Assembly: GCF_013373865.1 (NCBI RefSeq)
Contig: NC_050470.1
Location: 20,788,667-20,852,666 of the forward strand
Length of the DNA stretch: 64,000 bases
Direction of reading: 5' to 3'
Source of the DNA: Monomorium pharaonis
Taxonomy: Eukaryota > Arthropoda > Insecta > Hymenoptera > Formicidae
This document shows positions 12,815 to 24,873 of the stretch, piece by piece. The notes beneath the pieces were generated by a model that was not told the DNA's origin, searched no databases, and was given only the letters and a program-made list of their open reading frames with translations. The translations under genes and the position numbers were made by a program. Numbering within the stretch: the stretch's first letter is position 1; the number at the start of each line of letters is the position of its first letter.

Positions 12815-13162
12815 ATGTCCGATAAATAATGCGGCGAATTATTAGCAGATTAAATATAATTAATATTATTAATTATATATATTCTATTTTATTACATCTA
12901 TAATTATAATAAATTTACATACATAATAGTGTAAAGTATCTGGCATTGCCCGGATATTTATAATTTATATTTATTTAAAATATTATATAAAAAAAATATT
13001 TTTTATAAAAGCAAAACGATATGAGCCGTACTGCCAACAATTGGTCTTCACATGCAGGCGCGCACGCTCATTAGCTCAGATGTTTGAAAAAATAATCTAT
13101 ATATACTAAATAGAATGTCAGTCTGATTAAATTGATATCACTTTATTCTGCTAAATATATAT
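12815..13162. other. AT-rich spacer
   Basis: About 350 bases with no recognisable gene or repeat unit. Confidence 0.5.
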
Positions 13163-14107
13163 TGTAACCGTGCTCGCGAGCGACGGCCAACTTCGCCTCC
13201 GTCCCTGGTCGCGGCCCTTAGCCGCCCGGGTGTCGGGGCGACCGTTTCTAGCAAGGTTTTCTACACAAATATTCGGTTGGGCGTCAGGTACGTTAAGCGT
13301 ACCACTCTTCTCGTAATTTGCGGAAGACTGCTCTCAAATTAACTAAATCGCGAAAAGAATAAGCCTCGTAAGCGAGCGGGGCGTTAACGGCTCCGATAGC
13401 CAGCTACTCAGCCCTAAAATGGTAGAGGAAGAGGTTTGGCGGATGGAATCAGGAAGGTGAGAGAATTATTGACACAACGTAAATTTAACAATAAAATTAA
13501 CAAATATATTTGACAGTAAGTAATACAGAATTAGACGGCTCTATTGAGCGGCAATAGTGACTTACGCGCGTTGCAAGCTGACGACCGCTTGAAATCAAGT
13601 GTTGCGAAAACGAAATAATTAACGGACGGATTATTTTGCGTACGCGGGAATTCTCCGACTTGTCTACGCTTTATCCTGCGTCGCTAGTGGATGCCGAACT
13701 CCCGATAGGATAACGGCTTCGCCAAGGGCTTCGAACGGGACAAACAGTAACTGCGAGCCCGCGCTACACGCGACGGACTCGTGCTCTTCCACACGTTACA
13801 AGATCTCGCGAGTAATATGCGCGATAATTATTCTGAGCTCGTCAACGAGGCGGTACAAGACAAGGATATGAAATTAGACGAAAGCGCAATTGACAGAGAT
13901 TCGCGGTGCCGATGCGACAGATTAAATCCAATTTTACTAACAATACATTACAAACATCATATATCACAAACATCAATACGTCACACACACAAAAATACAC
14001 TTTTGCGTCCGCTCCCGAGCAGGAGGACGCAGGACCCGCGTAATGTTAACGCGTAGGGGCCAATGAGGCCCTTGTGACGGACAGCAGCCTGCGGCTGTCA
14101 CGTCACA
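13163..14107. mobile_element. Putative solo LTR, 945 bp
   Basis: The block begins TGTAACCGTGCTCGC and ends CACGTCACA, with ATAT on both sides (13159-13162 and 14108-14111), the TG...CA plus 4-bp pattern of Ty3/gypsy LTRs. It is clearly more GC-rich than its flanks. No internal retroviral genes adjoin it. The 91-codon frame at 13781-14056 matches nothing I know. Because the flank is an AT run the 4-bp duplication is weak evidence. Confidence 0.5.
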
Positions 14108-14264
14108 ATATATGTATTTTTTTAAATATATCTAATTTATTATGCTAATGCTTTCGGTTACACAATATTTTTAGTTTTCCTCTCCGAAGCGAAAATGTAT
14201 AAATGTTTTGATGTGTCTAATCATATCTTTTTTTATTTAAAAAATAAGATTTAAATATGCTAAA

Positions 14265-14355
14265 AAAAGTTTATTTGCATGTAATCCAGATGAAATCATT
14301 TGTAATCCGATGCAATTATTTGTAATCGTATGAAATCAAATTAAATTATGTAATC
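14265..14355 (+). repeat. Degenerate GAAATCAT/TGTAATC array
   Basis: Six or so spaced copies of TGTAATC and ATGAAATCA words, the same vocabulary as 8690-8890. It may be the other end of that family. No clear terminus apart from a trailing CCGTGGG. Confidence 0.45.
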
Positions 14356-14487
14356 CGTGGGACAATATTTTAGCTAGTGGTTACCCCCTCGTTTTCGTTT
14401 TAATATGTTTATATTTTAAATCAAGCACCAAAATTATTTCGGAAGTGCTACAAAACTAAAATAAAGCGAAAAATTGTAGCAGGCAAA

Positions 14488-14621
14488 TTAACGCCTTTTT
14501 CAATCGGCTTCCCAGTTAACGTGTTTTCCTATCGATTTCCGAGTTAACGCCTTTTTCAATCGGCTTCCAAGTTAACTCCCTTTTCGAACGGCTTCTAAGT
14601 TAACGCCCTTTTATTCGAAAG
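14488..14621 (+). repeat. 28-bp tandem repeat, about 4.7 copies
   Basis: The unit starts TTAACGCCTTTTTCAATCGG and continues CTTCCCAG. Four full 28-base units with substitutions but constant length are followed by a partial fifth that runs up to foldback D. It is a minisatellite with no coding role seen. Confidence 0.85.
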
Positions 14622-14631
14622 CGACGATATA

Positions 14632-15537
14632 TAGGGTGTTACAAAAGCATCGGATTTGCTTAGCACCATGCGATAGAGAAATCTAAGAAGAAATGTTTAA
14701 TACTATTTTTCGATGCGGTAAATAGTTTCGCCTTAATTCATCATTGTAATAAGTCAATAAGCGCGAAGGTACAAGACAAAGTCAGTGACGAAGAATGCGT
14801 GAAGTTGACTCCTTGTTATTAAAAATTAAAAAATGCTAATAATTATCGATAAAATTCTTTAGAAGGCTACCAAATTTTCAATAGAACTGTCGGTTACCGA
14901 GAAATATTTCCATTTTGACGGGACTTAGAAAATATTCAAATTTGTATCTTCAACTAAAGAAATTTTTTATTCCGCAGCTTACAGTTTCGAGTGCTAATAA
15001 TCACCGATAGAGTTCTTCAGGCGGCTACCAGAACTGCCGATTACCGAAAAAAAATTTTACCTCTAGATAGACAAATCTTTGTAAGACCTACAGCGGTAAA
15101 ATTTTTTTCGGTCATCGGCAGTTCTGGTAGCCGCCTAAAGAATTCTATCGGCGATTATTAGCACTCGAAGCTGTAAGCTGCGGAATAAAAAATTTCTTTA
15201 GTTAAAGATACAAATTCGAAAATTTTCTAAGTCCCGTCAAAATGAAAATATTTCTCGGTAACCGACAGTTCTATTGAAAATTTGGTAGCCTTCTAAAGAA
15301 TTTTATCAATAATTATTAGCATTAGAAGCATTTTTTAATTTTTAATAACAAGGAGTCAACTTCACGCATTCTCCGTCACTGACTTTCTCTTGTACCTCCG
15401 CGCTTAATGTCTTATTACAATGATAAATTAAAGTGAAACTATTTACCGCATCAAAAAATAGTATTAGACATTTCTTCTTAGATTTTCATTCTCTATCGCA
15501 TGGTGCTAAGCAAATCCGATGCTTTTGTAACACCCTA
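14632..15537. mobile_element. Foldback element D, 906 bp
   Basis: Two arms of about 400 bp are reverse complements. The left begins TAGGGTGTTACAAAAGCATC, the right ends GATGCTTTTGTAACACCCTA. It sits in a TATATA context with TA on both sides. A smaller inverted pair near 14990-15175 (around ACAGTTTCGAGTGCTAATAA) forms the loop-proximal part. Non-coding. Confidence 0.85.
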
Positions 15538-15563
15538 TATATATATATATGTATATATATATA
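15538..15563 (+). repeat. TA microsatellite between foldbacks D and E
   Basis: Twenty-six bases of TA repeat with one G. It is the only sequence separating the two foldback elements. Confidence 0.9.
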
Positions 15564-16254
15564 CAGGGTGTCTGGTATTTTTTTATGGGATGTTTATGAG
15601 CAGGTAGAGCGCATAAAACTGAACAGAAAAGTGCCTTACCGTTTTTCCATTTTTGCAATAGTTAACAAGTTAGTAACTTGTAAAATTTTCTGTATTAGTC
15701 CGGCCTACCGGCAAATGCAAGCGCGCCGAGCACCCGGCCACGGCGGCCGCCCCTCCCCAGCGCTTGAATCTTGAGATTGCTAGGCGCGCGGGGGAAATTG
15801 TTACAACAAGCGACAATGGCTACGCACAAGCGACGCGTAACGCTAAATTCTCCCTTCGAGTTATGATAGTTCCTTATCTTTTTTAATGAAAATAAAATTT
15901 TTTAACAACAAAAAGTATGTGTGTACGTATACATACATGTGTACAAAAATATCAGTTGTAATGCTTAAAGAAGTGATTACTAAATTTATTTTTTTAATAA
16001 ATAACGATTATTTTTAATAAAAAATATTTTTTTGATGATAGTCTTAAACGTCGTAAACTGTCATTATAAATTTTAAAAGAAGCTGTTATCATATGTTCGA
16101 AACAAAATTTATGCTTCTTCAAAAAACATTAGAAAATTTTATCGATTAAAATGGAAATGACAACCAAATAAAATGTTTGTTTCAACTTTATATTCTTAAT
16201 TAAAAATTAAATAACTAGGATTTTTAATAAAATGAATCTTTGTGATAGACTTAT

Positions 16255-16873
16255 TGTTCAAGACTGCGTGAATCTCTCAACATTAGGAGATTCACGCAAA
16301 ACGATGCTCGGAAGGCGACGGGAATTCGACAGCACACATCGTGAGCCTGGCGAATATTTATTGTTTATCCGCTTAATCCCATTGTTTTCTCCACGCTAAG
16401 AACAGGCTTACGCTGTGTGCACTACACGGTCACCCGTTGCCGAGCTGCGCACAGCGCGTTGACTCTTGTAGCGCCGCTTTCGGGATGCGCTCGAGAGCCA
16501 ATCGCGAGTGAATGCGCGAAAGCGCGCATGGCAAAGGCGCTCTCGAGCGCGAAAAGGAGCTCCTCCTTTTGGCCCTTCGGTCGTCGCGATGTTTTTGGAG
16601 AGTTCATCACTCTTTTGAGAGAACTCCACCGATCTAGTAAAAGTCAACGGCAGTATCTTTTCCGGAGTCAAGTCCGAAAAGCGTCTCGCGAACCTTATCC
16701 GCTCCGCGCGCGAGTAATAACCTTTGCGATTAACGTGCCTACAATTAAGAATTCTGCATTAAATGTAAATAGAATCAGTTTTTGTGTGACTTTAAAATAC
16801 ATTGAATGAAACTAATTATAATTGATATCTATTGACTCAACCGCTTTCCTCCTCCTTGGCGCTGTCGCGAACA
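16255..16873 (+). repeat. 5' LTR of the BEL element
   Basis: It starts TGTTCAAGACTGCGTGAATC and ends GCTGTCGCGAACA. The frames of 130 and 87 codons inside it recur in the 3' LTR and are not genes. Confidence 0.93.
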
Positions 16874-16877
16874 TTGC

Positions 16878-16895
16878 TGGTCCTTCGAGCCGGAT
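16878..16895 (+). other. Putative primer binding site of the BEL element
   Basis: TGGTCCTTCGAGCCGGAT starts four bases after the 5' LTR and begins with TGG, complementary to a tRNA CCA end. The particular tRNA was not identified. Confidence 0.6.
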
Positions 16896-16974
16896 TCCGA
16901 GTGAACGCGTTCGTGAGAGTGCCTCCGCCGTGTCGTCTGTGTTCAGCATCTAAAAAAAGAGGACAAAATAAATC

Positions 16975-17532
16975 ATGAGCAAGGAACTGCTTGCCCTGTT
17001 GACCACCCAAAGCGACCTCCACGGTCGCATGGCCAGAACGATTTCCAATCTGAAGAAGATGGGCGCGGACAACATCACGCTCCACGCGGTTGAGACCCGA
17101 ATGTCGCTCCTCGACAAACTGTGGGAAAAATTCGAGAGTCACCATGATCTGATTCGAGCGGCCTACGGGGACAAATTTGATGAGAGTGAGTATAACACTA
17201 CCCAATTCTTCGACTTCGCGGAGAACACGTACGTGTCGCAACGCAGCATACTCAACGACTATGCGAAGAGATTCCAAGGTCCTCCAGCCCAGGCATCCAC
17301 ACCAAACGAGTTGCGCGTTGACCCTTCCACTAAAACGTCTTTGCCGCGCTTAAAAATTCGGTCGTTCTCGGGCACGTATGAAGATTGGCCATCGTTCCGC
17401 GACCTTTTTTTGTCAATGGTGGGCGACAACCCGTTGCTGTCCGACGTCGAAAAACTTCATCACCTCAAATGTAGCGTGGAAGGGGCCGCTGAGAGATTAA
17501 TACGTTCGCTTCCTCTAACTAGAGACAATTAA
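16975..17532 (+). pseudogene. BEL gag, N-terminal part (truncated by stop)
   Basis: The frame encodes 185 residues starting MSKELLALLTTQSDLHG, a charged helical gag start. A later motif, LPRLKIRSFSGTYEDWPSFR, is typical of the BEL/Pao gag region (Pfam DUF1759-like). The ATG is 102 bases after the LTR. A TAA at 17530-17532 closes the frame. Homologous gag sequence resumes after 17620 in other frames, so both a stop and shifts separate this piece from the fingers. The product would form the particle shell if intact. Confidence 0.8.
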
Positions 17533-17728
17533 GCGCGCGCGTGGACCCTGCTATCGACGCACTATGAGAACAAGAGAGAGCTGGCACGCTAAAACTTCGC
17601 GTCGTTCACCTCAGTTGCAAAAATGAAAGCAGGTACTGCCGATAAACTTATCCTCATTTACAATGCCGCCACCAGTGCGGTGAACGCTCAGGAGAGACGG
17701 TCGACCCATCGGCTCCCATGGATTCGAC

Positions 17729-20089
17729 GTGTTCAACTACCTCGTCACAGAGTTGTTGGATTCCACGACTCGACTCGAGTGGGAGACGCGCTCCGAGGAG
17801 TCCGTCGATCCGCCTGATTTCGAAAGCCTGATGAGCTTCATTTCCAAGCGAATCCTCTCCCTTAATGCCGCTCGACCGAAATCTGCACGGGCTCCCGCGG
17901 ACTCCACAAAGGCAGCAAAGTCACATTTCGCGAAGCGAACCTCCGACGGATCGCAGTGCGTCCTCTGCAAGGGCCGCCACAACGTAATGATGTGCATACA
18001 ATTCAAATCCAAGTCGGCCAATAAGCGCAAGGCAGTCGCCGAGACGCACCGGTTGTGTTTTAATTGCCTTGGCTCGCACTCCGCTGCTAAATGCCCATCG
18101 TCCAAGACATGTTTAACATGCAGGGCCCGACACCATTCCATGCTGCATGCGTACGTGCCGTCACAGGCGACCGAGGTAGCCACAATGTCCGCGACGCGTG
18201 GGGACGGTGATCGTAGGGCGATTCTCCTCGCGACCGCTCGAGTCGACGTCACCGATCACCGTGGCGACCCACACACCGTGCGCGCTCTGATTGATCAAAG
18301 ATCCGAGGTCTCCCTAATCTCCGAGTCCTTGGTGCAACAATTGCACCTGCCAAGATCGCGCTCGTCCGTGTGCATTTTTGGAATCGGTAGTTCAAGGTCC
18401 GGAGCCTGTCGCGGAAGGGTCAAACTCACCCTGACATCCAAGGTCAGCGGCGAGAAGATTAACGTCGTCGCATTTATTCTGCCGCGCCTCTCCATCTATC
18501 AAGGCTCAGCAGTACAACGCAAGGTCGATTGGCCGCATCTCCGCGGACTCCAGCTAGCGGATCCGGACTTCCTGGCCAACGACGCAATCAAGCTGCTTCT
18601 CGGAGCGGAAGTGTGCTCAATTATACTCCGGGAGGGCCTTCGCAGGAGGGATGCAGCGTCTCCCATCGCGCAATGCACCCTACTCGGATGGATTCTCTCC
18701 GGAAACTGCGAAGGAAGTCGGTTGGCGTCCAATCGCTCATCCCTTCAGTGCACGGTTGATCGCGACCTGTTCGAGCTCGTTCAATGGTTCTGGGCCCAGG
18801 AGAGGGAATCGGCTCCTCGCGAAATCTTCACCCCCGACGAGCAACTGTGCGAGAGCGTGTTCGTGCAGTCTCACAAGCGCACTTCCGTCGGGCGATACAT
18901 AGTGCGATTGCCGTTCTCTTCCCTTCCTACTTCTCTTGGTGAGACCCGTAGGCCTGCTGAGCGACTGCTGGCCTCCATGGAACGTCGATGCGACGCTGAC
19001 GCCCAGTTCGGGAGCCTGTACCGGACCTTCCTGAAAGAATACGAGAAGCTACAGCACATGGAACCGACAACCGAACACGCTGACGTAACCAAGCAGAACT
19101 TATGCTACTTACCTCACCATGGCGTGCTTCGGGACACAAGCGCCTCCACCAAGCTCCGAGTCGTCTTCAATGGGTTCCAACGCACTAAGTCTGGTGAGTC
19201 TCTCAACTCGCACTTGCTTGTCGGGGCCAACCTGCTTCCGCCCCTCGCTGACGTACTGTTGCGTTGGCGATGGCATCGCTACGTCATGGCAATGGACGAG
19301 AAGATGTATCGCCAGATCCTTGTGGCACCCGAGAACAGAGATTTTCAGCGCATTCTATGGAGGCACTCACCAAGTGATTCGATCCGCGAGTACCGCCTTA
19401 ACACCGTTACCTACGGCCTTGCGTGCGTTCCGTTTCTTGCTATCCGCACTCTCCGCCAGCTCGCCGACGACGAGGAAACGCGATTTCCACGCGGCGCCGC
19501 CGTGCTGCGCCGCGATTGCTATGTCGACGACATAGTGACCGGAGCCCACTCCAAGCAAGACGGAGTAGCGGTGCAGAAAGAGCTGCGCCAGCTGTGCACA
19601 GTGGGCGGGTTTCCCTTGCGGAAGTGGAGCAGCAACTGCCCGGACATATTAGTCGGAATTCCTTCAAATCACTGCCTCTTAGCCGATTCAGTCTCCTGGA
19701 AGCACGAGGGTCATGCAACTCTGGGGCTGCATTGGTATCCAGCCGAGGACGCGTTCTCGTTCTCAATCAAGCAGCATTCCATCTCCAACTACACCAAGAG
19801 AAGTGTGCTCGCTGAGACCGCCCGATTGTTCGATCCTCTTGGGTGGCTAGCTCCCGTCGTCATTCGGGCCAAGATTCTGATCCAGTCTACCTGGTTACAG
19901 AACCTTGAACGGGATGCTCCTCTTCACCCGGGAGATGTTCAGCAATGGCAGCAATTCTTCCAAGAGTTGCCGCAGCTCGCCTCCATCCGAGTCGGTCGCT
20001 GGGCGGTGACGAAAACTCAGGATTCGAACTGCATGGCTTCGTCGATGCGTCGGAGCGAGGCTATGCAGCCGTCGCTTACCTCCGTATAG
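17729..20089 (+). pseudogene. BEL gag fingers, protease and reverse transcriptase
   Basis: A 786-codon frame. Residues about 75-140 carry three Cys/His fingers (CVLCKGRHNVMMC, CFNCLGSHSAAKC, CLTCRARHHSMLH). The aspartic protease motif near residue 187 reads ALIDQRSEVSLIS, with Arg where the usual DxGS has Gly, which should inactivate it. The reverse transcriptase follows, with MAMDEKMYRQI (one residue shorter than the usual D-x-EKMYRQ spacing) and the catalytic CYVDDIVTG near residue 597. The frame ends in a shift at 20089; RNase H continues in the +1 overlapping frame. Cytoplasmic particle enzyme in intact relatives. Confidence 0.9.
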
Positions 20090-20772
20090 CTCAGACTGAC
20101 GGAGTTCGCCTGCATTTGCTGGCGGCCAAAACGAAGGTCGCCCCGATAAGACCTATCTCCTTGCCTCGACTGGAGCTCTGTGCGGCCTCATTACTGTCTG
20201 ATTTAATTATCCACGTTCGCAACACGTTGAGTTTGTTTACAGCTCTTGTTATCTTGTGGTCTGACTCCAAGGTCACACTTGATTGGATACAAGGCCACGC
20301 TTCTCGGTGGAAAACTTACGTGGCCAACCGAGTTTCACGCATCCAGGAGCTCCTTCCAGAAGCCTCCTGGCGCCACGTTCCAGGCAGAGACAACCCAGCT
20401 GACTGCGCATCCCGAGGAATCTCGCCTGGTGAACTCTTCAAGCACCCACTCTGGTGGACCGGCCCTTGCTGGCTCAGCAAGGACAGAGCGGAGTGGCCAT
20501 CATCCTCTTGGGAGCCCTCTACCGCCGAGATCATCGAGTGCCAAACCTCGTCGCACGTCGCCCGTATCGAGGAAGTCGCCGAACTCGACGCCTTGACCAG
20601 TGTCTCCGCGTTTCACAGGCTTCTTCGCGTCACCGCGTGGTGTCTTCGCTGGCGGCGACCTTGGGACGCAGGCGGTGCCGGATCGTTCCGGATCCAGGCT
20701 CGAACCGGACGAGCTCAACCGAGCGCTTCACAGGTGGCTCCGACTTGTCCAAGAACTGCACTATCCCGCTGA
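19945..20772 (+). pseudogene. BEL RNase H and linker
   Basis: A 275-codon frame overlapping the previous one. It carries ELHGFVDASERGYAAVAY (first catalytic Asp region) and VILWSDSKVTLDWIQGHASR (second Asp), then VANRVSRIQELLPEASWRHVPG and NPADCASRG, the usual BEL/Pao RNase H tail. It runs out of frame near 20660, after which RLTALNPFLDGNGILRVRGR is read in the frame 20600-21259. The RNase H would remove RNA from the hybrid during reverse transcription. Confidence 0.85.
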
Positions 20773-21259
20773 AGTCGCAGCCGCCAAAATCAATCAAGCA
20801 CTCCCTAGTCGAAGTCGGTTAACGGCTTTGAACCCGTTTCTGGATGGCAACGGAATTCTCCGAGTTCGAGGTCGACTCCGGCACGCACTGCTTTCCCACG
20901 ACGAACGACACCCCATGATCGTCCCGCCGCGATCGCACTTCGCTCGCCTCCTTGTGGAGTCACAGCATCGCCGCAATCTCCATGGCGGAGTGCAACTGAC
21001 GCTCGCTAGCCTTCGCGACAGATTCTCCCTCAGGGACGCGCTGTGGTCAAGCGAGTGTTGCATCGATGCGTCGTGTGCGCTCGGTGGCGAGCCACCCCTC
21101 TGCAGCCACCCATGGGCAATCTTCCGCGAGACAGAGTCAATCCAGCGCGACCTTTCTTGCACACTGGAGTGGACTACGCCGGGCCCATTTCCATTCGAAC
21201 CAGCAAAGGACGAGGCCAGCGAGCTCACAAAGCCTTTATCGCCATCTTTGTTTGTCTAA
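20600..21259 (+). pseudogene. BEL integrase N-terminal zinc region (broken)
   Basis: This 219-codon frame contains PFLDGNGILRVRGRLRHA and HPMIVPPRSHFARLLVESQH, then HRRNLHGGVQLTLASLRDRF, the HH part of the integrase HHCC domain in BEL/Pao. The CC part (RCVVCARWRA) is in the next frame from 21043, so a frameshift lies near 21030. Confidence 0.8.
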
Positions 21260-22083
21260 GCTCCAAAGCCGTGCACATTGAGGTGGTGTCAGATTACACA
21301 GCCGACGTCTTCCTGGCAGCACTTCAAAGATTTACCTCACGGCGGGACTTGTGCACCGACCTTTACTCCGACTGTGGCACTAATTTTATTGGCGCAGACA
21401 AGCAGCTCAGGGACTTCTTTCGCGCCTCGTCCTCAGCCAGCATCAACATTGCCAACGCCACTTCTAATGACAACATTCGATGGCACTTCAACCCACTGTC
21501 TGCGCCGCACTTCGGTGGCCTCTGGGAAGCTGCGGTGAAATCAACCAAGCACCACATGCGGCGTGTCATCGGCGACTCGACACTCACCTACGAGAAAATG
21601 AGCACATTTCTTACGCAAGTGGAGGCGTGCTTAAACTCCAGGCAACTACAACCACTCTCCGATGACCCCGACGACGTATCCGCACTCACTCCAGGTCACT
21701 TACTGATCGGCGGTCCGCTCATCTCCATCCCGGAACCTTCACTTACCAGGACAGTCGAATCTTCCCTGTCTCGCTGGCAGCACCTGCAAAAGATGCGTGA
21801 TCACTTTTGGCAGCGGTGGTCACGCGAATATCTACACGCCCTTGCAATTTGTCCTAAGTGGCACAAGTCCGATCATACCCTGCAATTAGGATCACTGTGC
21901 CTCATCCGATCAGAGACAACTTCACCAAGCCGATGGCCTTTAGCCCGCGTCACAAGCCTCCACCCCGGTGAGGACGGCGTCACGCGAGTAGCGACCGTCA
22001 AGACAGCATCGTCAGAGCTCCTACGGCCTCTCGTCAAGTTGGTTTTGCTGCCGGTGGACAACGTCGACGCTTGGACAACCTAA
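21043..22083 (+). pseudogene. BEL integrase core
   Basis: A 346-codon frame with CVVCARWRA completing the zinc finger, then the DDE triad in context: HTGVDYAGPI (first Asp), DLYSDCGTNFIGA (second Asp) and FGGLWEAAVKSTK (Glu). The C-terminal LTPGHLLIGGPL and LARVTSLHPGEDGVTRV are usual in BEL/Pao. All three catalytic residues are intact, though upstream frames are broken. It ends at a TAA 274 bases before the 3' LTR. Confidence 0.92.
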
Positions 22084-22356
22084 ACCTGTTAACCATGAAA
22101 TGGCATCCTCGTAGCTTACCGTGTACGCGCCTTCGCGTTTCCGCTCTCTCCATATCACTCCTCTTTTCGTGCACCTGAACCACCACGTGTCACCAACGTC
22201 TTTCATTCATCATAACACAGACTCGTCTCAAGTACAACACTGCGCATCCGCGATCTAGCCCATCAATCAATCGCAGATCGATAATCGACCCGCGCCACCA
22301 GCGAGACGCCTGCCGCTCCATCTTACTTCGTCGCAGCGCGACGAGGCGGGCGGGAA

Positions 22357-22980
22357 TGTTCAAGACTCTGCGTGAATCTCTCAACATTAGGAGACTCACG
22401 CAAAACGATGCTCGGAAGACGACGGGAATTCGACAGCACACATCGTGAGCCTGGCGAATATTTATTGTTTATCCGCTTAATCCCGTTGTTTTCTCCACGC
22501 TAAGAACACGCTGTGTGCACTACACGATCACCCGTTGCCGAGCTGCGCATAGTGCGTTGACTCTTGTAGCGCCGCTTTCGGGATGCGCTCGAGAGCCAAT
22601 CGCGGGTGAAGGCGCGAAAGCGCGCATGGCAAAGGCGCTCTCGAGCGAAAAGGAGCTCCTCCTTTTGCCCCTTCGGTCGTCGCGATGTTTTTGGAGAGTT
22701 CATCACTCTTTTGAGAGAACTCCGCCGATCTAGTAAAAGTCAACGGCAGTATCTTTTCCGGAGTCAAGTCCGAAAAGCGTCTCGCGAACCTTACCCGCTC
22801 CGCGCGCGAGTGATAACCTTCGTGATTAACGTGCCTACAATTAAGAACTCTGCATTAAATGTAAATAAAATCAGTTTTTGTGTGACTTTAAAATACATTG
22901 AATGAAACTAATTATAATTGATATCTATTGATATCTCATCCGCTCAACCGCTTTCCTCCTCCTTGGCGCTGTCGCAAACA
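22357..22980 (+). repeat. 3' LTR of the BEL element
   Basis: Matches 16255-16873 closely, with an 11-base internal addition (ATATCTCATCC-like) near its end. It ends CGCAAACA, followed by the CTTAT duplication. Confidence 0.93.
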
Positions 22981-24873
22981 CTTATAATACACGGAAAAAA
23001 CTTTATGATAAAGATTACTATGGTAAGTAGTAAACGCGGGCCAAGAAGGAATTATGAAAATTGTTATTATGTTTTTCATCAAATTACGACAATATTTACA
23101 CTACTTATATGATATAATTCTCTGAAATTTCTTCTTACAGTTCGTGGTTACTATCATAAATAATAAATCATACATAATGTTACTATAAAATTTTCTCCGT
23201 GTAAATTTACAAATATATGAATTTATTAAACGTTTGAAAACTTATAAACAATATTTATTTAATTTAAGAAAATTTTAGTATGTAATGTGTGTGTGTGTGG
23301 GAAGGGGGGTGTACATACATACGCAAGCTAAAGAATAATCACTTTGTGACAGGAAAATGATTATGCCTTAGGTCCGCAATTTTATATCACTATTACTATT
23401 TACGCTGATTACTATACACGTACACATAGAAAAATATGATTCTAGTTTAAAAAAAATCAATTATTCATTTTTAATTTTATTTTTTTTAATAATTATTTTA
23501 TCTTTAATGATTGAAAAGAGTATTCTGTTGATAATAAACACCACACTTTACATAAAACAAATAATGTTTAACATTTTCGCGTATGTACACACACACACGC
23601 GCGCGCGCGCGCAAATTACATACCAAAAGTTTCTTGAATTAAGAAATAATCATTTTCCTGTCACAAAATGATTATTCTTTAGCTCGTGTATGTATGTACC
23701 CCCCCCCCCCCCTCCCACACACACACACACACATTACATACTAAAATTTTCTTAAATTAAATAAATATTGTTTATAAATTTTTAAACATTTAATAAATTC
23801 ATATATTTGTAAATTTACACGGAGAAAATTTTATAGTAAAATTATGTATGATTTATTATTTATGATAGTAACCACGAACTGTAAAAAGACATTTCAGAGA
23901 ATTATATCATATAAGTAGTGTAAATATTGTCGTAATTTGATGAAAAACATAATAAAAATTTTCATAATTTCTCCTTGGCCCGCGTTTACTACTTACCATA
24001 ATAATTTTTATCATAAATTTTTTTCCGTGTATTGTAAGTCTATCACAAGGATTCATTTTATTAAAAATATAAATATCCTAGTTATTTAATTTTTAATTAA
24101 AAATATAAAGTTGAAACAAACATTTTATTTGGTTGTCATTTCTATTTTAATCGAAATAAAATTTTCTAATGTTTTTTGAAGAAGCATAAATTTTGTTTTA
24201 AACATATGATAACAGCTTCTTTTAAAATTTGTAATGACAGTTTACGACGTTTAAGACTATTATCAAAAAAAAATTTTTTATTAAAAATAATCGTTATTTA
24301 TTAAAAAAATAAATTTAGTAATCACTTCTCTAAACATTACAACTAACATTTTTTGTACACATGTATGTATACGTACACACATACTTTTTGTCGTTAAAAA
24401 ATTTTATTTTCATTAAAAAAGGTAAGGAACTATCATAACTCGAAGGGAGAATTTAGCGTTACGCGTCGCTTGTGCGTAGCCATTGTCGCTTGTTGTAACA
24501 ATTCCTCCCGCGCGCCTAGCAATCTCATGGTTCAAGCGCTGGGGAGGGGCGACCGCCGCGGCCGAGCGCTCGGCGCGCTTGCATTTGCCGGTAGGCCGGG
24601 CTAAAACAAAAAATTTTACAAGTCACTAACTTGTTAACTATTGCGAATGGAAAAACGGTAAGGTACTTTTTTGTTCAGTTTCATGCGCTCTACCTGCTCA
24701 TAAACATCCCATAAAAAAATACCAGACACCCTGTATATACAGAGTGTCCCAACGCACGTGGACCATTACACTGGAACCCCGTGTTAGCGTACTCCGCGTT
24801 AGCGGAAACTATCCCCTCCATATGCACTCGGCCCACATGAGTAGCGTGTGTGGGGATAGCAATGCAGTCACGT

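Larger units (their letters stand above)
16255..22980 (+). mobile_element. BEL/Pao LTR retrotransposon, 6.7 kb
   Basis: Two LTRs of 619 and 624 bp bracket gag-pol on the plus strand. CTTAT is repeated at 16250-16254 and 22981-22985 as a 5-bp target duplication. The insertion lies in the left arm of foldback E. The pol order protease - reverse transcriptase - RNase H - integrase and the CCHC fingers fit BEL/Pao. Reading frames are broken by at least four stops or shifts, so it is not autonomous now. High LTR similarity (one small indel cluster near 22943 and few substitutions) implies a fairly recent insertion. Confidence 0.95.
15564..24733. mobile_element. Foldback element E (interrupted by BEL)
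   Basis: Its ends are CAGGGTGTCTGGTATTTTTT and the inverted copy ending CCAGACACCCTG, flanked by TA. The left arm (15564-16254 plus 22986-about 23368) pairs along its whole length with the right arm (about 23640-24733), including a GC-rich stretch at 15700-15800. Removing the BEL element and one target duplication leaves about 2.44 kb with arms near 1.07 kb and a loop of under 300 bases. The loop side contains (TG)n, (CA)n, (CG)n and poly-C runs at 23288-23310 and 23589-23735. Non-coding. Confidence 0.85.

Noticed and set aside
16408..22905. Recurring frames of 60-130 codons at 16408-16809 and 22500-22905
   Set aside because: They are the two LTRs of the BEL element.
16255..24733. A separate foldback nested at the centre of E (starting at the AATACACGG words)
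   Set aside because: Once BEL and its duplication are removed, the E arms align without a break through this point, so one long foldback explains both.
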